DNA of 64,000 nt. Origin: Massilia sp. Root351. GTDB taxonomy: Bacteria; Pseudomonadota; Gammaproteobacteria; Burkholderiales; Burkholderiaceae_D. The translations under genes and the position numbers were made by a program. Each line of letters starts with the position of its first letter. The stretch's first letter is position 1. The stretch covers positions 11,793-75,792 of the forward strand of contig NZ_LMDJ01000006.1 in assembly GCF_001425045.1 (NCBI RefSeq). The letters run 5' to 3'. A model generated the notes under the pieces. The model was not told where the DNA came from. It worked only from the letters and a program-made list of their open reading frames with translations, and did no database searches. Below, one piece after another: positions 49,893 through 58,120 of this stretch.

Positions 49893-51167
49893 ATGGCAGT
49901 GTCCAGTACCAACGAACCCGTCAACTCCGCATTGGTCACCTCTGACCCGGTCGTCCTGGGCATCCTGGTTGTCGTGCTCGGCCTGGTCCTGGCCAGCGAA
50001 CGGTCGCCGCATCCGTTCTGGCGCCGCTTCTATTCCGTGGTGCCGGCGCTGCTGCTGTGCTACTTCATTCCCGGCCTGCTGAATACCTTCGGCGTGATCA
50101 ACGGCGAATCGTCTCGCCTTTACCCCATGGCACGCGACTACCTGTTGCCGATGGCGCTGGTGCTGCTGACCCTGGCGTGCGACCTGGGCGCCATCGTGCG
50201 CCTCGGCCCCAAGGCCATTATCCTGTTCCTGACCGGTACCACCGGCGTGATCCTGGGCGCGCCCGTGGCCCTGGCCATCATGGGCTTTTTCGACCCGTCG
50301 CTGCTGAATCCCGAGGGGCCGAACGCCATCTGGCGCGGCATGACGACCACCGCCGGCTCCTGGATCGGCGGCGGCGCCAACCAGGCGGCAATGAAGGAAG
50401 TGTATGCCGTCGGCGCGGACGTGTTCGGCAAGTTCGTGGCGGTGGACGTCATTTGCGCCAACATCTGGATGGCCTTCCTGCTGTTCCTGGCCGGGCGCAG
50501 CGCGCGCCTGGACGCCTGGCGCGGCGCCGACACGCGGGCACTGGACGACTTGCGCGTGCGGGTTGAAAAGGTCCAGCTCGACAGCGCCCGCATCGCCGGT
50601 TCCTACGACATGCAGCTGATCCTGGCGTACGGCCTCGGCGCCACCGGCCTGGCGCACTGGATGGCAAGCTATATCGTGCCATTCATCAAAACCAACGCGC
50701 CCCACCTGGAGCGCTACAGCCTGACGGCGAACTTCTTCTGGGTGACGGTGCTGGCCACCACCTTCGGCCTGATGCTGTCCTTCACGCGCGCCAAGAAGCT
50801 GGAGGGGGCGGGCGCCTCCAAGTTCGGCTCGGTGGCGATCTACATCCTGGTCGCCACCATCGGCATGCAAATGAACCTCGGCGCGATCTTCTCGGATCCC
50901 GAACTGTTCGCGCTCGGTCTGATCTGGATCAGCTTCCACGGTGCGCTGATGCTGGGCATGGCCTGGCTGATCAAGGCCCCGGTGTTCTACATGGCGGTCG
51001 GCAGCCAGGCCAATATCGGCGGCGCCGCCAGCGCGCCGGTGGTCGCCAGCGCTTTCCACCCGGCGCTGGCGCCGGTCGGTGTGCTGCTGGCGGTGCTGGG
51101 CTATGGCCTGGGCACCTACGGCGGGTGGATAGCGGGCCAGCTGCTGCGCTTGCTGACGGGAGCGTAG
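49893..51167 (+). CDS. DUF819 family integral membrane protein
   Basis: A protein of 424 residues with about twelve helices. Motifs typical of the YjcL/DUF819 family include LACDLGAIVRLGPKAIILF, TTTAGSWIGGGANQAAMKEV, VAVDVICANIWMAFLL and, near the end, VGSQANIGGAASAPVVASAF. The family has a transporter-like fold but no agreed substrate. The gene stands alone, 38 bp after the diguanylate cyclase gene, and is followed by a strong hairpin. Confidence 0.87.
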   Translation: MAVSSTNEPVNSALVTSDPVVLGILVVVLGLVLASERSPHPFWRRFYSVVPALLLCYFIPGLLNTFGVINGESSRLYPMARDYLLPMALVLLTLACDLGAIVRLGPKAIILFLTGTTGVILGAPVALAIMGFFDPSLLNPEGPNAIWRGMTTTAGSWIGGGANQAAMKEVYAVGADVFGKFVAVDVICANIWMAFLLFLAGRSARLDAWRGADTRALDDLRVRVEKVQLDSARIAGSYDMQLILAYGLGATGLAHWMASYIVPFIKTNAPHLERYSLTANFFWVTVLATTFGLMLSFTRAKKLEGAGASKFGSVAIYILVATIGMQMNLGAIFSDPELFALGLIWISFHGALMLGMAWLIKAPVFYMAVGSQANIGGAASAPVVASAFHPALAPVGVLLAVLGYGLGTYGGWIAGQLLRLLTGA

Positions 51168-51172
51168 CCTGG

Positions 51173-51211
51173 CGCCGGCCTGTGCGCAGGCCGGCGGATC
51201 TGTCGGGTTTT
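51173..51211 (+). terminator. Strong hairpin after DUF819 gene
   Basis: A perfect 10-bp stem CGCCGGCCTG/CAGGCCGGCG with loop TGCG (51173-51196) starts 5 bp after the stop codon. A TTTTT run follows at 51207-51211. The gap between the stem and the T-run is longer than ideal, but it is the best terminator candidate here. Confidence 0.6.
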
Positions 51212-51304
51212 TGCCGCAACGCGCGTGCGGCCGCTTCACATACAAATTGCTGCATGGTAATATAAAGTGTATTTTGACTAACTCCTACACTTTTAAAGTA
51301 TTCC

Positions 51305-51712
51305 ATGCGTATTAAAACTGCTCTTGCCCTCGGCATTTCCCTGCTCACCCTGTCCGGCGCCGCCAGCGCGGGATGCCAGTTCTCCTACCGGCACTATGGC
51401 GAGCCGCAGACGTTCAAGCTGATCGAAAAGGGTATCGGTTCCAAGGTGACGGACCAGTACTGCGCCAAGTACAATAAAACGCACGAAATCGTCTTCATCA
51501 CCAACGAGTATGTCAATACCAAGGGCACCATGGCGCATACCAGCGTCGGCCTGCGCAAGCGCGGCAGCAAGGAATTGCCGTCCATGCGGCGTTCGGCGTA
51601 TCAGTACGAAGAGGGCAATTTCGTGGTCGCCAAAGGCTACGAAATGGCTGCCAAAGTATCCCTTGATACGCTCATGGACGTCATGTCCGACCTGGATACC
51701 TACGCGAACTGA
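51305..51712 (+). CDS. Small secreted protein of unknown function
   Basis: A protein of 135 residues with a clear signal peptide (MRIKTALALGISLLTLSGAASA). The mature part has two cysteines (one at its second residue, one in DQYCAKY), which could form a disulfide. It has alternating short strands, as in FKLIEKGIGSKV and THEIVFITNEYVNT. No family was recognised. Codon use looks less GC-biased than its neighbours. The upstream 100 bp are AT-rich, without an evident ribosome-binding site. It is probably a periplasmic protein conserved in related genera. Confidence 0.65.
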   Translation: MRIKTALALGISLLTLSGAASAGCQFSYRHYGEPQTFKLIEKGIGSKVTDQYCAKYNKTHEIVFITNEYVNTKGTMAHTSVGLRKRGSKELPSMRRSAYQYEEGNFVVAKGYEMAAKVSLDTLMDVMSDLDTYAN

Positions 51713-51828
51713 CCAAGGCATCCTGGCCGCCGGGCCAGCACCGGCTCAGCGCGTTTCGTAGTGCTGCGCCGCCAGCAGCATGCCGGCAAACCACCGGCGC
51801 GCGGCGGCCTGCCATGCCGGTTTTTTTC

Positions 51829-52614
51829 CTACCAGGGGAAGTCTTCCTTGTAACGGGACAGGAATTGCCACTCCGGGTCCGCAGACGCTTGCACCGATAT
51901 GTCATGCTCGGGATAGCGCTGCTTCAATTCCTGCAGGCGGCGCTCGGCCGGCGCCGAAGCCAGCGCGAAACCGTAGTAGGTCCGCTTGCCGGCAAAGGTT
52001 TCAATCAGCACAATCAGGCCTTCGTCGCGCTGCTCGAACAGATCGAGGGCGTCCTGGTCGAAGCCGGCCAGCGACCGGTTGTAGCCGGTCTCGGGCAGGC
52101 CGTTGTCGCTGACGCTGGCCAGCTGGTGCGTGATGCGCACCAGTTGCGGAAAGCGGGCACGGTTCCGGTCGGAGTCCGCAGCGGGCCGTACGCGCAGCGC
52201 CAGCGGGAAGCCTTCGTAGGTAAAACTGGCGCCCAGCCACTTGCCGTCCGCGGACGGCGTCCATGAACCGGTCCGGGACGGCGGCTGCATCGCACCCCAG
52301 GAATCGCATACGCCGCCGAACGGCGCGGCCAGTTCGGAAACGGTGCTCTGCACCGACATCGCCAGCTCGTAGGTAAGCAGACCGTGCACCAGGAATATCA
52401 CGTAGCCGTCGCCGTCCTCATCGGGATTGTGCAGCTGGATGCGCGGGTACAGGCTGTGCAGCGCGCGCAGGAACGATTCGGGCGGCGGCCAGCTGTCGAA
52501 GTCCACGATGAACTCGATCTCCACTGCCTCGCTGAAGTCGAATCCACTTTCCCCCATGCGGCGAAACATGTCGCCGTCCACGTCGTCAGGCCAGTCAGTC
52601 GGCAGATGCGTCAT
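51829..52614 (-). CDS. RraB-like and DUF695 domain fusion protein
   Basis: A protein of 261 residues from the ATG at 52614. The N-terminal half (DDVDGDMFRRMGESGFDFSE, VEIEFIVDFDSW, DGDGYVIFLVHGLLTYELA) resembles RraB, an acidic regulator of RNase E, and repeats of that fold. The C-terminal half (NGLPETGYNRSLAGFDQDAL, RTYYGFALASAPAERRL, DPEWQFLSRYK) resembles DUF695, a domain of unknown function. It is cytoplasmic, with no signal peptide. A link to RNA decay is possible but not shown. Confidence 0.72.
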   Translation of the reverse strand: MTHLPTDWPDDVDGDMFRRMGESGFDFSEAVEIEFIVDFDSWPPPESFLRALHSLYPRIQLHNPDEDGDGYVIFLVHGLLTYELAMSVQSTVSELAAPFGGVCDSWGAMQPPSRTGSWTPSADGKWLGASFTYEGFPLALRVRPAADSDRNRARFPQLVRITHQLASVSDNGLPETGYNRSLAGFDQDALDLFEQRDEGLIVLIETFAGKRTYYGFALASAPAERRLQELKQRYPEHDISVQASADPEWQFLSRYKEDFPW

Positions 52615-52695
52615 GTTGCTTCCTAGAACGTTAATGGGAAGCCAATTCTGGCACAATACGATCAAGCGTTGCGAAATTATTATGGGAGAAGGCAC

Positions 52696-53091
52696 ATGCG
52701 TATCTCTGCAGCGGTGGACAGCTCGGCGGCCGGCCATGCGGTATCGGTCGAGACGGACGGCAAGGTGCAGGCGCTGGCTGTGCCGGCCAAACCCTCCGGC
52801 CATGGCTCAGCCGTGAACGGCGGCGAATTGCTGATGCTGGCGCTGGCCACTTGCTACTGCAACGACCTGTACCGGGAGGCGCAACGCCTGGGCATCCCCA
52901 TCGATGGTGCACACGTGCAGGCCAGCGCCGAGTTCGCCGGCGTCGGGCTGGCCGCCAGCGATATCCGCTACACGGCAGCCATCCGCTCTGCCGCGTCCGC
53001 AGAGGACGTCGCCAGGCTGCTGCGCGAAACCGACGCGGTGGCCGAAGTCCACAACACCATCCGCGCCGGCGTGCAGGTCACGCGGCTGTGA
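52696..53091 (+). CDS. OsmC-family peroxiredoxin-like protein
   Basis: A protein of 131 residues from the ATG at 52696, with GGGAGAA upstream. It has GELLMLALATCYCNDLYREA, where the cysteine of LATC is the usual peroxidatic one. A later stretch is VHNTIRAGVQVTRL. OsmC/Ohr proteins reduce organic hydroperoxides; the second conserved cysteine (about residue 50-60 in the family) is contributed by the same CYC stretch or is missing. It is divergent from the RraB-DUF695 gene. Confidence 0.82.
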   Translation: MRISAAVDSSAAGHAVSVETDGKVQALAVPAKPSGHGSAVNGGELLMLALATCYCNDLYREAQRLGIPIDGAHVQASAEFAGVGLAASDIRYTAAIRSAASAEDVARLLRETDAVAEVHNTIRAGVQVTRL

Positions 53092-53196
53092 TACGGCCGG
53101 CGGCACGCGTCCGGCGTGCGCTGCGGGCCTCCGGCATGGGCCATTCGGAACCAGCCGCTCCCTACCGGTTCGGCCGCCGTTCCGGTATCATTCGGC

Positions 53197-53838
53197 ATGA
53201 ACAAGATTTCTTTCCAGCCGTTTGTTATTGGCGTCGCCGGCGGCAGCGGCAGCGGCAAGTCAACGGTGTCCCAGCAAGTGCTGGCGTCGTTCGGCGCCGA
53301 TATGGTCTCGGTCGTGATGCAGGACGACTACTACTGCGACCAGTCCCATCTCACCCCCGAAGTCCGCCGCCAGCAGAATTACGACCATCCGCAGGCTTTT
53401 GACTGGCCTTTGCTGGTACAGCACGTCCAGGCCTTGCGCAATGGCGAAGCGATCGAGATGCCGGAATACGATTTCACGCTCGACAACCGTTCCAACCGCA
53501 CCATCCCGGTCAGGCCGGCCCCGGTCATCGTGATCGAAGGCCTGTTTGCCCTGTATGATGCGGACCTGCGCAAGATGATGTCGCTGAAGATCTTCGTCGA
53601 TACCGCCTCCGACGTGCGTTTCATCCGCCGCATGCAACGCGACATTACGGAACGCGGCCGCTCGGTGGACAGCGTCGTCGGCCAGTACCTGGAAACGGTG
53701 CGCCCGATGCACAAGCAATTCATCGAGCCGACCAAGCGCCACGCCGACGTCATTATTCCGCATGGCGCAAATGGGCCGGCGGTCGATGTGATCACCACCA
53801 AGGTGGCGAGCGTTATCGGTCAGCTGAAGCGGCCCTGA
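53197..53838 (+). CDS. udk: Uridine kinase
   Basis: A protein of 213 residues, the expected length. The Walker A motif VAGGSGSGKSTVSQQV is followed by VVMQDDYYCDQSHL, YDHPQAFDWPLL, PEYDFTLDNRSNRTIPV, VIVIEGLFALYD, FVDTASDVRFIRRMQRDI and RGRSVDSVVGQYLETVRPMH. It phosphorylates uridine and cytidine in nucleoside salvage. The last 26 bp of the coding region overlap the end of the convergent Lgt-like gene. Confidence 0.93.
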   Translation: MNKISFQPFVIGVAGGSGSGKSTVSQQVLASFGADMVSVVMQDDYYCDQSHLTPEVRRQQNYDHPQAFDWPLLVQHVQALRNGEAIEMPEYDFTLDNRSNRTIPVRPAPVIVIEGLFALYDADLRKMMSLKIFVDTASDVRFIRRMQRDITERGRSVDSVVGQYLETVRPMHKQFIEPTKRHADVIIPHGANGPAVDVITTKVASVIGQLKRP

Positions 53839-54718
53839 TTTTATTGCCTGAAGCCATGCCGCCGCGCCCGCGCTTTCCTGCCAGCAGGACCGCGCCGGCG
53901 GCGCCGGCCAGGATCAGCAACGTGGCGATGATCTCGGCCTGGGTGGCATGGATGCCGCCAAAGTCGAGCACGGGATTGATGCGGATTTGTTCGATCAGCA
54001 GGCGCTCGGCGCCAGCCAGCAGCATATAGACCGAGAACAGCCAGCCCGCCGCGCGGCCATGCCGCCGCAGCGCCCACAGCACCCCGAAGCAGAGCAAGGC
54101 CATCAGCGCCTCGTACATCGGCGTCGGGTAGACGCCCGGCGCGGCGATCACGGCGCCGACCACATTGTTGTCGTAGGTTTGCGCCCAGGCCCACAGCGGC
54201 AGCCAGTCCGGCTTCAGCGCCAGCTTGGCGGCGCCGCCCCAGTCGCCGTCGCCCGACACCTGGCAGCCGATGCGGCCGAGGGCGTAGCCCAGCATCATGG
54301 CCGGGGCCGCCGCGTCCAGCGTGGGCAGCAGCGGCAGCTTGTGGCGGCGCACGAACAGCAGCCCGGCCAGGGTACCCAGTATCAGCCCGCCGAAGATGCT
54401 CAGGCCGGAGGTGGAGAATATCATCGCCTGCGGAGCGGCCTGGAATTCATCCAGGTTCTCCAGGATGTGGAACAGGCGCGCACCAGCAATCCCCGCCGCC
54501 ATGACGACCAGCGTGAGGTTGGGCACGATCTCGTGCGGCGCCACGCCGGATGCGGTGGACAGCCGGCCTGCTGCATGCAGGCGCTTGAGCTCCAGCGTCA
54601 GCGCATGGGAGCCGGCCAGCATGGCGATGGCCACGAACAGGCCGAACATCGGCAGCGGCAAGGGCAGGGTGAGGCCGGTCAGCGCCTGGACGGCGTCGCT
54701 CAGGTAGGGATAGGACAT
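53813..54718 (-). CDS. Prolipoprotein diacylglyceryl transferase (Lgt) family membrane protein
   Basis: A protein of 301 residues with about seven membrane segments. It has the Lgt-like segment LGYALGRIGCQVSGDGDWG in place of the classical GRIGNFINGE, plus YPTPMYEALMALLCFGVLWAL and LLAGAERLLIEQIRINP. Lgt transfers diacylglycerol to the lipobox cysteine of lipoproteins. The altered signature suggests a paralogue of the main Lgt with changed specificity, so lgt is not assigned. It is the second gene after a small membrane protein on the same strand. Confidence 0.8.
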   Translation of the reverse strand: MSYPYLSDAVQALTGLTLPLPLPMFGLFVAIAMLAGSHALTLELKRLHAAGRLSTASGVAPHEIVPNLTLVVMAAGIAGARLFHILENLDEFQAAPQAMIFSTSGLSIFGGLILGTLAGLLFVRRHKLPLLPTLDAAAPAMMLGYALGRIGCQVSGDGDWGGAAKLALKPDWLPLWAWAQTYDNNVVGAVIAAPGVYPTPMYEALMALLCFGVLWALRRHGRAAGWLFSVYMLLAGAERLLIEQIRINPVLDFGGIHATQAEIIATLLILAGAAGAVLLAGKRGRGGMASGNKIRAASADR

Positions 54719-54733
54719 GGGACGTTCCCTGGA

Positions 54734-54979
54734 TCAGGCGTGGTGGTAGAAGTGCGCGGCCAGCAGTCCGGCCATGGATAGCACCAGGGCCAGGGCCATA
54801 TAGGCGCTGTTCATCATGAACTTGCCCTCCCATTTGCCTTCGCGTTTCAGGCGCGAATAGTAGGACCACCCGCTGCCGGGCTGGTAGGCGTTCATCTTCC
54901 GGTGGCGGTAATCGATGATCTGGCAGGGGATGCCGACCGCGACGACGAAGATCACGAAGATGACTTTTAGTATGAGCAT
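54734..54979 (-). CDS. Small membrane protein of unknown function
   Basis: A protein of 81 residues with a first helix LKVIFVIFVVAVGIPCQII, a polar middle (YRHRKMNAYQPGSGWSYYSR, KWEGKF) and a second helix MALALVLSMAGLLAAHF ending in HYHHA-like histidines. It lies 15 bp upstream of the Lgt-like gene and is probably co-transcribed with it. No family is recognised. Confidence 0.65.
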   Translation of the reverse strand: MLILKVIFVIFVVAVGIPCQIIDYRHRKMNAYQPGSGWSYYSRLKREGKWEGKFMMNSAYMALALVLSMAGLLAAHFYHHA

Positions 54980-54999
54980 CGGATTCCTTTAAACGGCCA

Positions 55000-55713
55000 T
55001 CATCCTAACAGCAATACGGAGCACAGGCTGGCGTTGTAGGCCGCGTGCAGCAACATGCTGTAGAGCAGGCCGTGGCGGATGCGCAGGTAGCTGAACACCA
55101 GCCCGCAGAACAGTTGCGGCAGCAGCACCAGCGGCATCAGGAAGGCGGCTTGTTGCGAATACTCGAAATTGCCGATGTGGATGACGGCGAACGCGGCGGC
55201 ATAGGTCCAGACCACCAGCGGGTAGCGCCGCAGGAAGGCGCGGCCGCGCCGCATGATCAGGCCGGGGCCGGCCAGGTGGCGGCGGTACAGCCAGTCCAGC
55301 AGCGCTACCACGGCGAAGCCTGCGGCCACCGCCAGCGCGAGCGGGGCGGAGCCGGCGCGGATGACCAGGAACAGCGCCGGCCCGATGAACAGCGTGTAGC
55401 GCGCGTTGCGCAGCCCGGCCCGGAAGGCGAGCTCCTCGAGCAGCGGCGCGATGAACACGGCCATCAGCATGAACCTGGTGTCCGTGTTGAGGGTGTACTT
55501 GATGGAAGGCGCGAACTGTTCGAAGCCGATTTCCAGCGGAATTTGCAGGATGGCCACGGCCAGGCACATTCCCCACAGCAGCAGGAAGCGGCTCAGCCAT
55601 TTTTTCTCGCCGCGCAGCGTGCGGCGCGGTTTGCGCACGAAGGCGGCGAACAGCCCGATCTCGTGCTTGATCTCGTTCCAGGTCCGCTGCGTTTCCGACA
55701 GCGGCTTGGCCAC
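55000..55713 (-). CDS. CPBP-family intramembrane protease
   Basis: A protein of 237 residues from the GTG at 55713, with an AGGCGG-like site upstream. No ATG is available before the first helix. The three motifs of the CAAX/bacteriocin-processing (CPBP, Abi) family are present: EELAFRAGLRNARY for the glutamate pair, FAVIHIGNF for the first histidine and LLHAAYNASL for the last histidine. About six membrane helices are predicted. It would cleave membrane-embedded peptides; the substrate is unknown. It starts 9 bp after the YbaK gene and is probably in the same transcript. Confidence 0.85.
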   Translation of the reverse strand: MAKPLSETQRTWNEIKHEIGLFAAFVRKPRRTLRGEKKWLSRFLLLWGMCLAVAILQIPLEIGFEQFAPSIKYTLNTDTRFMLMAVFIAPLLEELAFRAGLRNARYTLFIGPALFLVIRAGSAPLALAVAAGFAVVALLDWLYRRHLAGPGLIMRRGRAFLRRYPLVVWTYAAAFAVIHIGNFEYSQQAAFLMPLVLLPQLFCGLVFSYLRIRHGLLYSMLLHAAYNASLCSVLLLG

Positions 55714-55721
55714 GGCGTCGT

Positions 55722-56186
55722 TTATGCCGCCTGGCACACATCCACCCACTGGCCGTCGGTCACGGCGGCAATCTGCTCGGGGCTGATGCGCACCGCGCTG
55801 TGGACAGCGCCGGCAGCCGGCAGGACTTCGGCGTACTTGCGCAGCGACGAGTCGAGATAGACTGGCAGCGGCTCGGCCAGGCCGAAGGGGCACACGCCGC
55901 CCACCGGGTGGCCGGTCATGCGCACCACGTCGTCGGCGTCCATCATGCGGCCCTTGCCGAAGGCGTCCTTGAACTTGCGGTTGTCGATGCGGGCGTCGCC
56001 GCTGGCCACCAGCAGGATGGCGCGGCCGTCGCCCAGGCGGAACGACAGGGTCTTGGCGATACGGCCCGGCTCCACGCCGTGCGCCTCGGCGGCCAATGCC
56101 ACCGTGGCGGTGCTCACCGCCAGCTCGATAATGGGAAGATCCAGCTGTCTGGCGGCAAAGAATTCGCGGACGGATTGCAGGCTCAT
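55722..56186 (-). CDS. YbaK/EbsC (prolyl-tRNA deacylase-like) protein
   Basis: A protein of 154 residues of the ProX/YbaK superfamily. It shows RIAKTLSFRLGDGRAILLVASGDARID with the conserved lysine, GKGRMMDADDVVRMTGHPVGGVCPFGLAEP and LDSSLRKYAEVLPAAGAVHSAVRI. Members remove wrongly attached amino acids from tRNA(Pro) or tRNA(Cys). The gene is divergent from the arabinonate dehydratase gene. Confidence 0.88.
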   Translation of the reverse strand: MSLQSVREFFAARQLDLPIIELAVSTATVALAAEAHGVEPGRIAKTLSFRLGDGRAILLVASGDARIDNRKFKDAFGKGRMMDADDVVRMTGHPVGGVCPFGLAEPLPVYLDSSLRKYAEVLPAAGAVHSAVRISPEQIAAVTDGQWVDVCQAA

Positions 56187-56255
56187 AGAGTGGAAGGGGC
56201 GTAAAAACCGGTGTTAGAGTTGTATAGATTATAAGCGCAAGGCAACTTTTTGAAC

Positions 56256-56312
56256 CGATATCAATTTCAGTATCGATATCGATTTTTAATTCATTGGATA
56301 GGCATCGATACC
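56256..56312. promoter_or_regulatory. Candidate operator array of pentose locus B (three CGATAYC elements)
   Basis: CGATATC occurs at 56256-56262 and 56274-56280, and CGATACC at 56306-56312. The middle copy sits in the perfect 12-bp palindrome ATCGATATCGAT (56272-56283), whose centre CGATATCG is the same as at 40843-40850. The array precedes the dehydratase gene by about 50-100 bp. An AT-rich promoter-like stretch follows it. Confidence 0.6.
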
Positions 56313-56360
56313 TTCTTTAATATTCCACCATTGCAGTGCGAAAAATTACAGGAGATTTGC

Positions 56361-58103
56361 ATGTCGGAGACGAAGAAAAAAGTGGAATTGCGCTCGGCCC
56401 AATGGTTCGGTACGCAGGACAAGAACGGTTTCATGTACCGCAGCTGGATGAAAAACCAGGGCATTCCAGACCACGAATTCCAGGGCAAGCCCATCATCGG
56501 CATCTGCAACACCTGGTCCGAACTCACTCCTTGCAACGCCCATTTCCGCAAGCTGGCCGAGCATGTCAAGCGCGGCATCCTCGAGGCGGGCGGCTTCCCG
56601 GTGGAATTCCCGGTGTTCTCGAACGGCGAATCGAACCTGCGCCCAACCGCCATGCTGACCCGTAACCTGGCGTCGATGGACGTGGAAGAATCGATCCGCG
56701 GCAACCCGATGGATGCGGTGGTGCTGCTGGTCGGTTGCGACAAGACTACCCCGGCCCTGCTGATGGGCGCCGCGTCGGTGGACGTGCCGACCATCGTGGT
56801 ATCCGGCGGCCCCATGCTGAACGGTAAGCTGGACGGCAAGAGCATCGGCTCCGGCACCGCCGTATGGCAGCTGCACGAGCAGGTGAAAGCCGGCGAAATC
56901 TCGATGCACAAATTCCTGGCCGCCGAAGCGGGCCACTCGCGCTCGGCCGGTACCTGCAACACCATGGGCACCGCCTCGACCATGGCCTGCATGGCCGAGG
57001 CGCTGGGCACCACCTTGCCGCACAACGCCGCCATCCCCGCAGTGGACGCGCGCCGCTACGTGCTGGCCCATATGTCCGGCATGCGCATCGTCGACATGGT
57101 GTGGGAAGACCTGCGCCTGTCCAAGATCCTGACCAAGGAGGCGTTCGAGAACGCCATCCGCGTCAACGCCGCCATCGGCGGTTCCACCAACGCCGTGATC
57201 CACCTGAAAGCCATTGCCGGCCGCATGGGCGTGGCGCTGGAGCTGGAAGACTGGACCCGCATCGGCCGTGGCCAGCCCACGGTGGTGGACCTGCTGCCGT
57301 CCGGTCGCTTCCTGATGGAAGAGTTCTACTACGCCGGCGGCCTGCCGGGCGTGATCCGCCGCATGGGCGAAGGCGGCATGCTGCCGCACAAGGACGCGCT
57401 GACCGCCAACGGCAAGACGCTGTGGGAAAACAACAACGACGCGCCGATCTACGACGACGAAGTGATCCGTCCGCTGGACAAGCCGCTGCTGAAGGATGGC
57501 GGCATCTGCATCCTGCGCGGCAACCTGGCGCCGCGCGGCGCCGTGCTCAAGCCGTCGGCCGCCACACCGGCGCTGATGCAGCATCGCGGCAAGGCGGTGG
57601 TGTTCGAGAACTTCGAACACTATAAAGAACGCATCATGGACCCGGACCTGGAGTGTGACGCGAACTCCGTGCTGGTGATGAAGAACTGCGGCCCGAAAGG
57701 CTACCCCGGCATGGCGGAAGTGGGCAATATGGGCCTGCCGCCCAAGCTGCTGGCGGCCGGCGTGAAAGACATGGTGCGCATCTCGGACGCCCGCATGAGC
57801 GGCACCGCCTACGGCACCGTGGTGCTGCACGTGGCGCCGGAAGCGATGGCCGGCGGCCCGCTGGGCATCGTGCGCGATGGCGACTTCATCACGCTGGATT
57901 GCGCCGGCGGCCTGCTGAACCTGGAAATCTCGGACCAGGAGATGGCGCAGCGCCAGGCCGCGCGCGCCGAACAGAGGGTGGAAGGCGCCAAGTCGGGCTA
58001 CCAGCAGCTGTACATCGACCACGTGCTGCAAGCGGACGAAGGCTGCGACTTCGACTTCCTGGTGGGCAGCCGCGGTTCGGCCGTGCCCAAGCATTCGCAC
58101 TAA
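56361..58103 (+). CDS. Arabinonate-type sugar-acid dehydratase (IlvD/EDD family)
   Basis: A protein of 580 residues with an AGGAGA site before its ATG. The IlvD/EDD hallmarks are LLVGCDKTTPALLMGAAS with an iron-sulfur cysteine, GTCNTMGTASTMACMAEALG with the second, and MKNCGPKGYPGMAEVGNMGLP and MVRISDARMSGTAYGTVVLHV. It ends DFLVGSRGSAVPKHSH, very like the L-arabinonate dehydratases of Rhizobium and relatives (from memory), not dihydroxyacid dehydratase. It would convert L-arabinonate or D-xylonate to 2-keto-3-deoxy pentonate, the third step of the oxidative pentose route. It is the first gene of locus B. Confidence 0.9.
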   Translation: MSETKKKVELRSAQWFGTQDKNGFMYRSWMKNQGIPDHEFQGKPIIGICNTWSELTPCNAHFRKLAEHVKRGILEAGGFPVEFPVFSNGESNLRPTAMLTRNLASMDVEESIRGNPMDAVVLLVGCDKTTPALLMGAASVDVPTIVVSGGPMLNGKLDGKSIGSGTAVWQLHEQVKAGEISMHKFLAAEAGHSRSAGTCNTMGTASTMACMAEALGTTLPHNAAIPAVDARRYVLAHMSGMRIVDMVWEDLRLSKILTKEAFENAIRVNAAIGGSTNAVIHLKAIAGRMGVALELEDWTRIGRGQPTVVDLLPSGRFLMEEFYYAGGLPGVIRRMGEGGMLPHKDALTANGKTLWENNNDAPIYDDEVIRPLDKPLLKDGGICILRGNLAPRGAVLKPSAATPALMQHRGKAVVFENFEHYKERIMDPDLECDANSVLVMKNCGPKGYPGMAEVGNMGLPPKLLAAGVKDMVRISDARMSGTAYGTVVLHVAPEAMAGGPLGIVRDGDFITLDCAGGLLNLEISDQEMAQRQAARAEQRVEGAKSGYQQLYIDHVLQADEGCDFDFLVGSRGSAVPKHSH

Positions 58104-58120
58104 ATAAAACGGAGATACCC

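Noticed and set aside
47121-56186. The 9-kb block between the two pentose loci as a mobile island
   Set aside because: It has no integrase, transposase, tRNA or flanking repeats. It contains ordinary chromosomal genes such as udk, so insertion of a mobile element is not supported.
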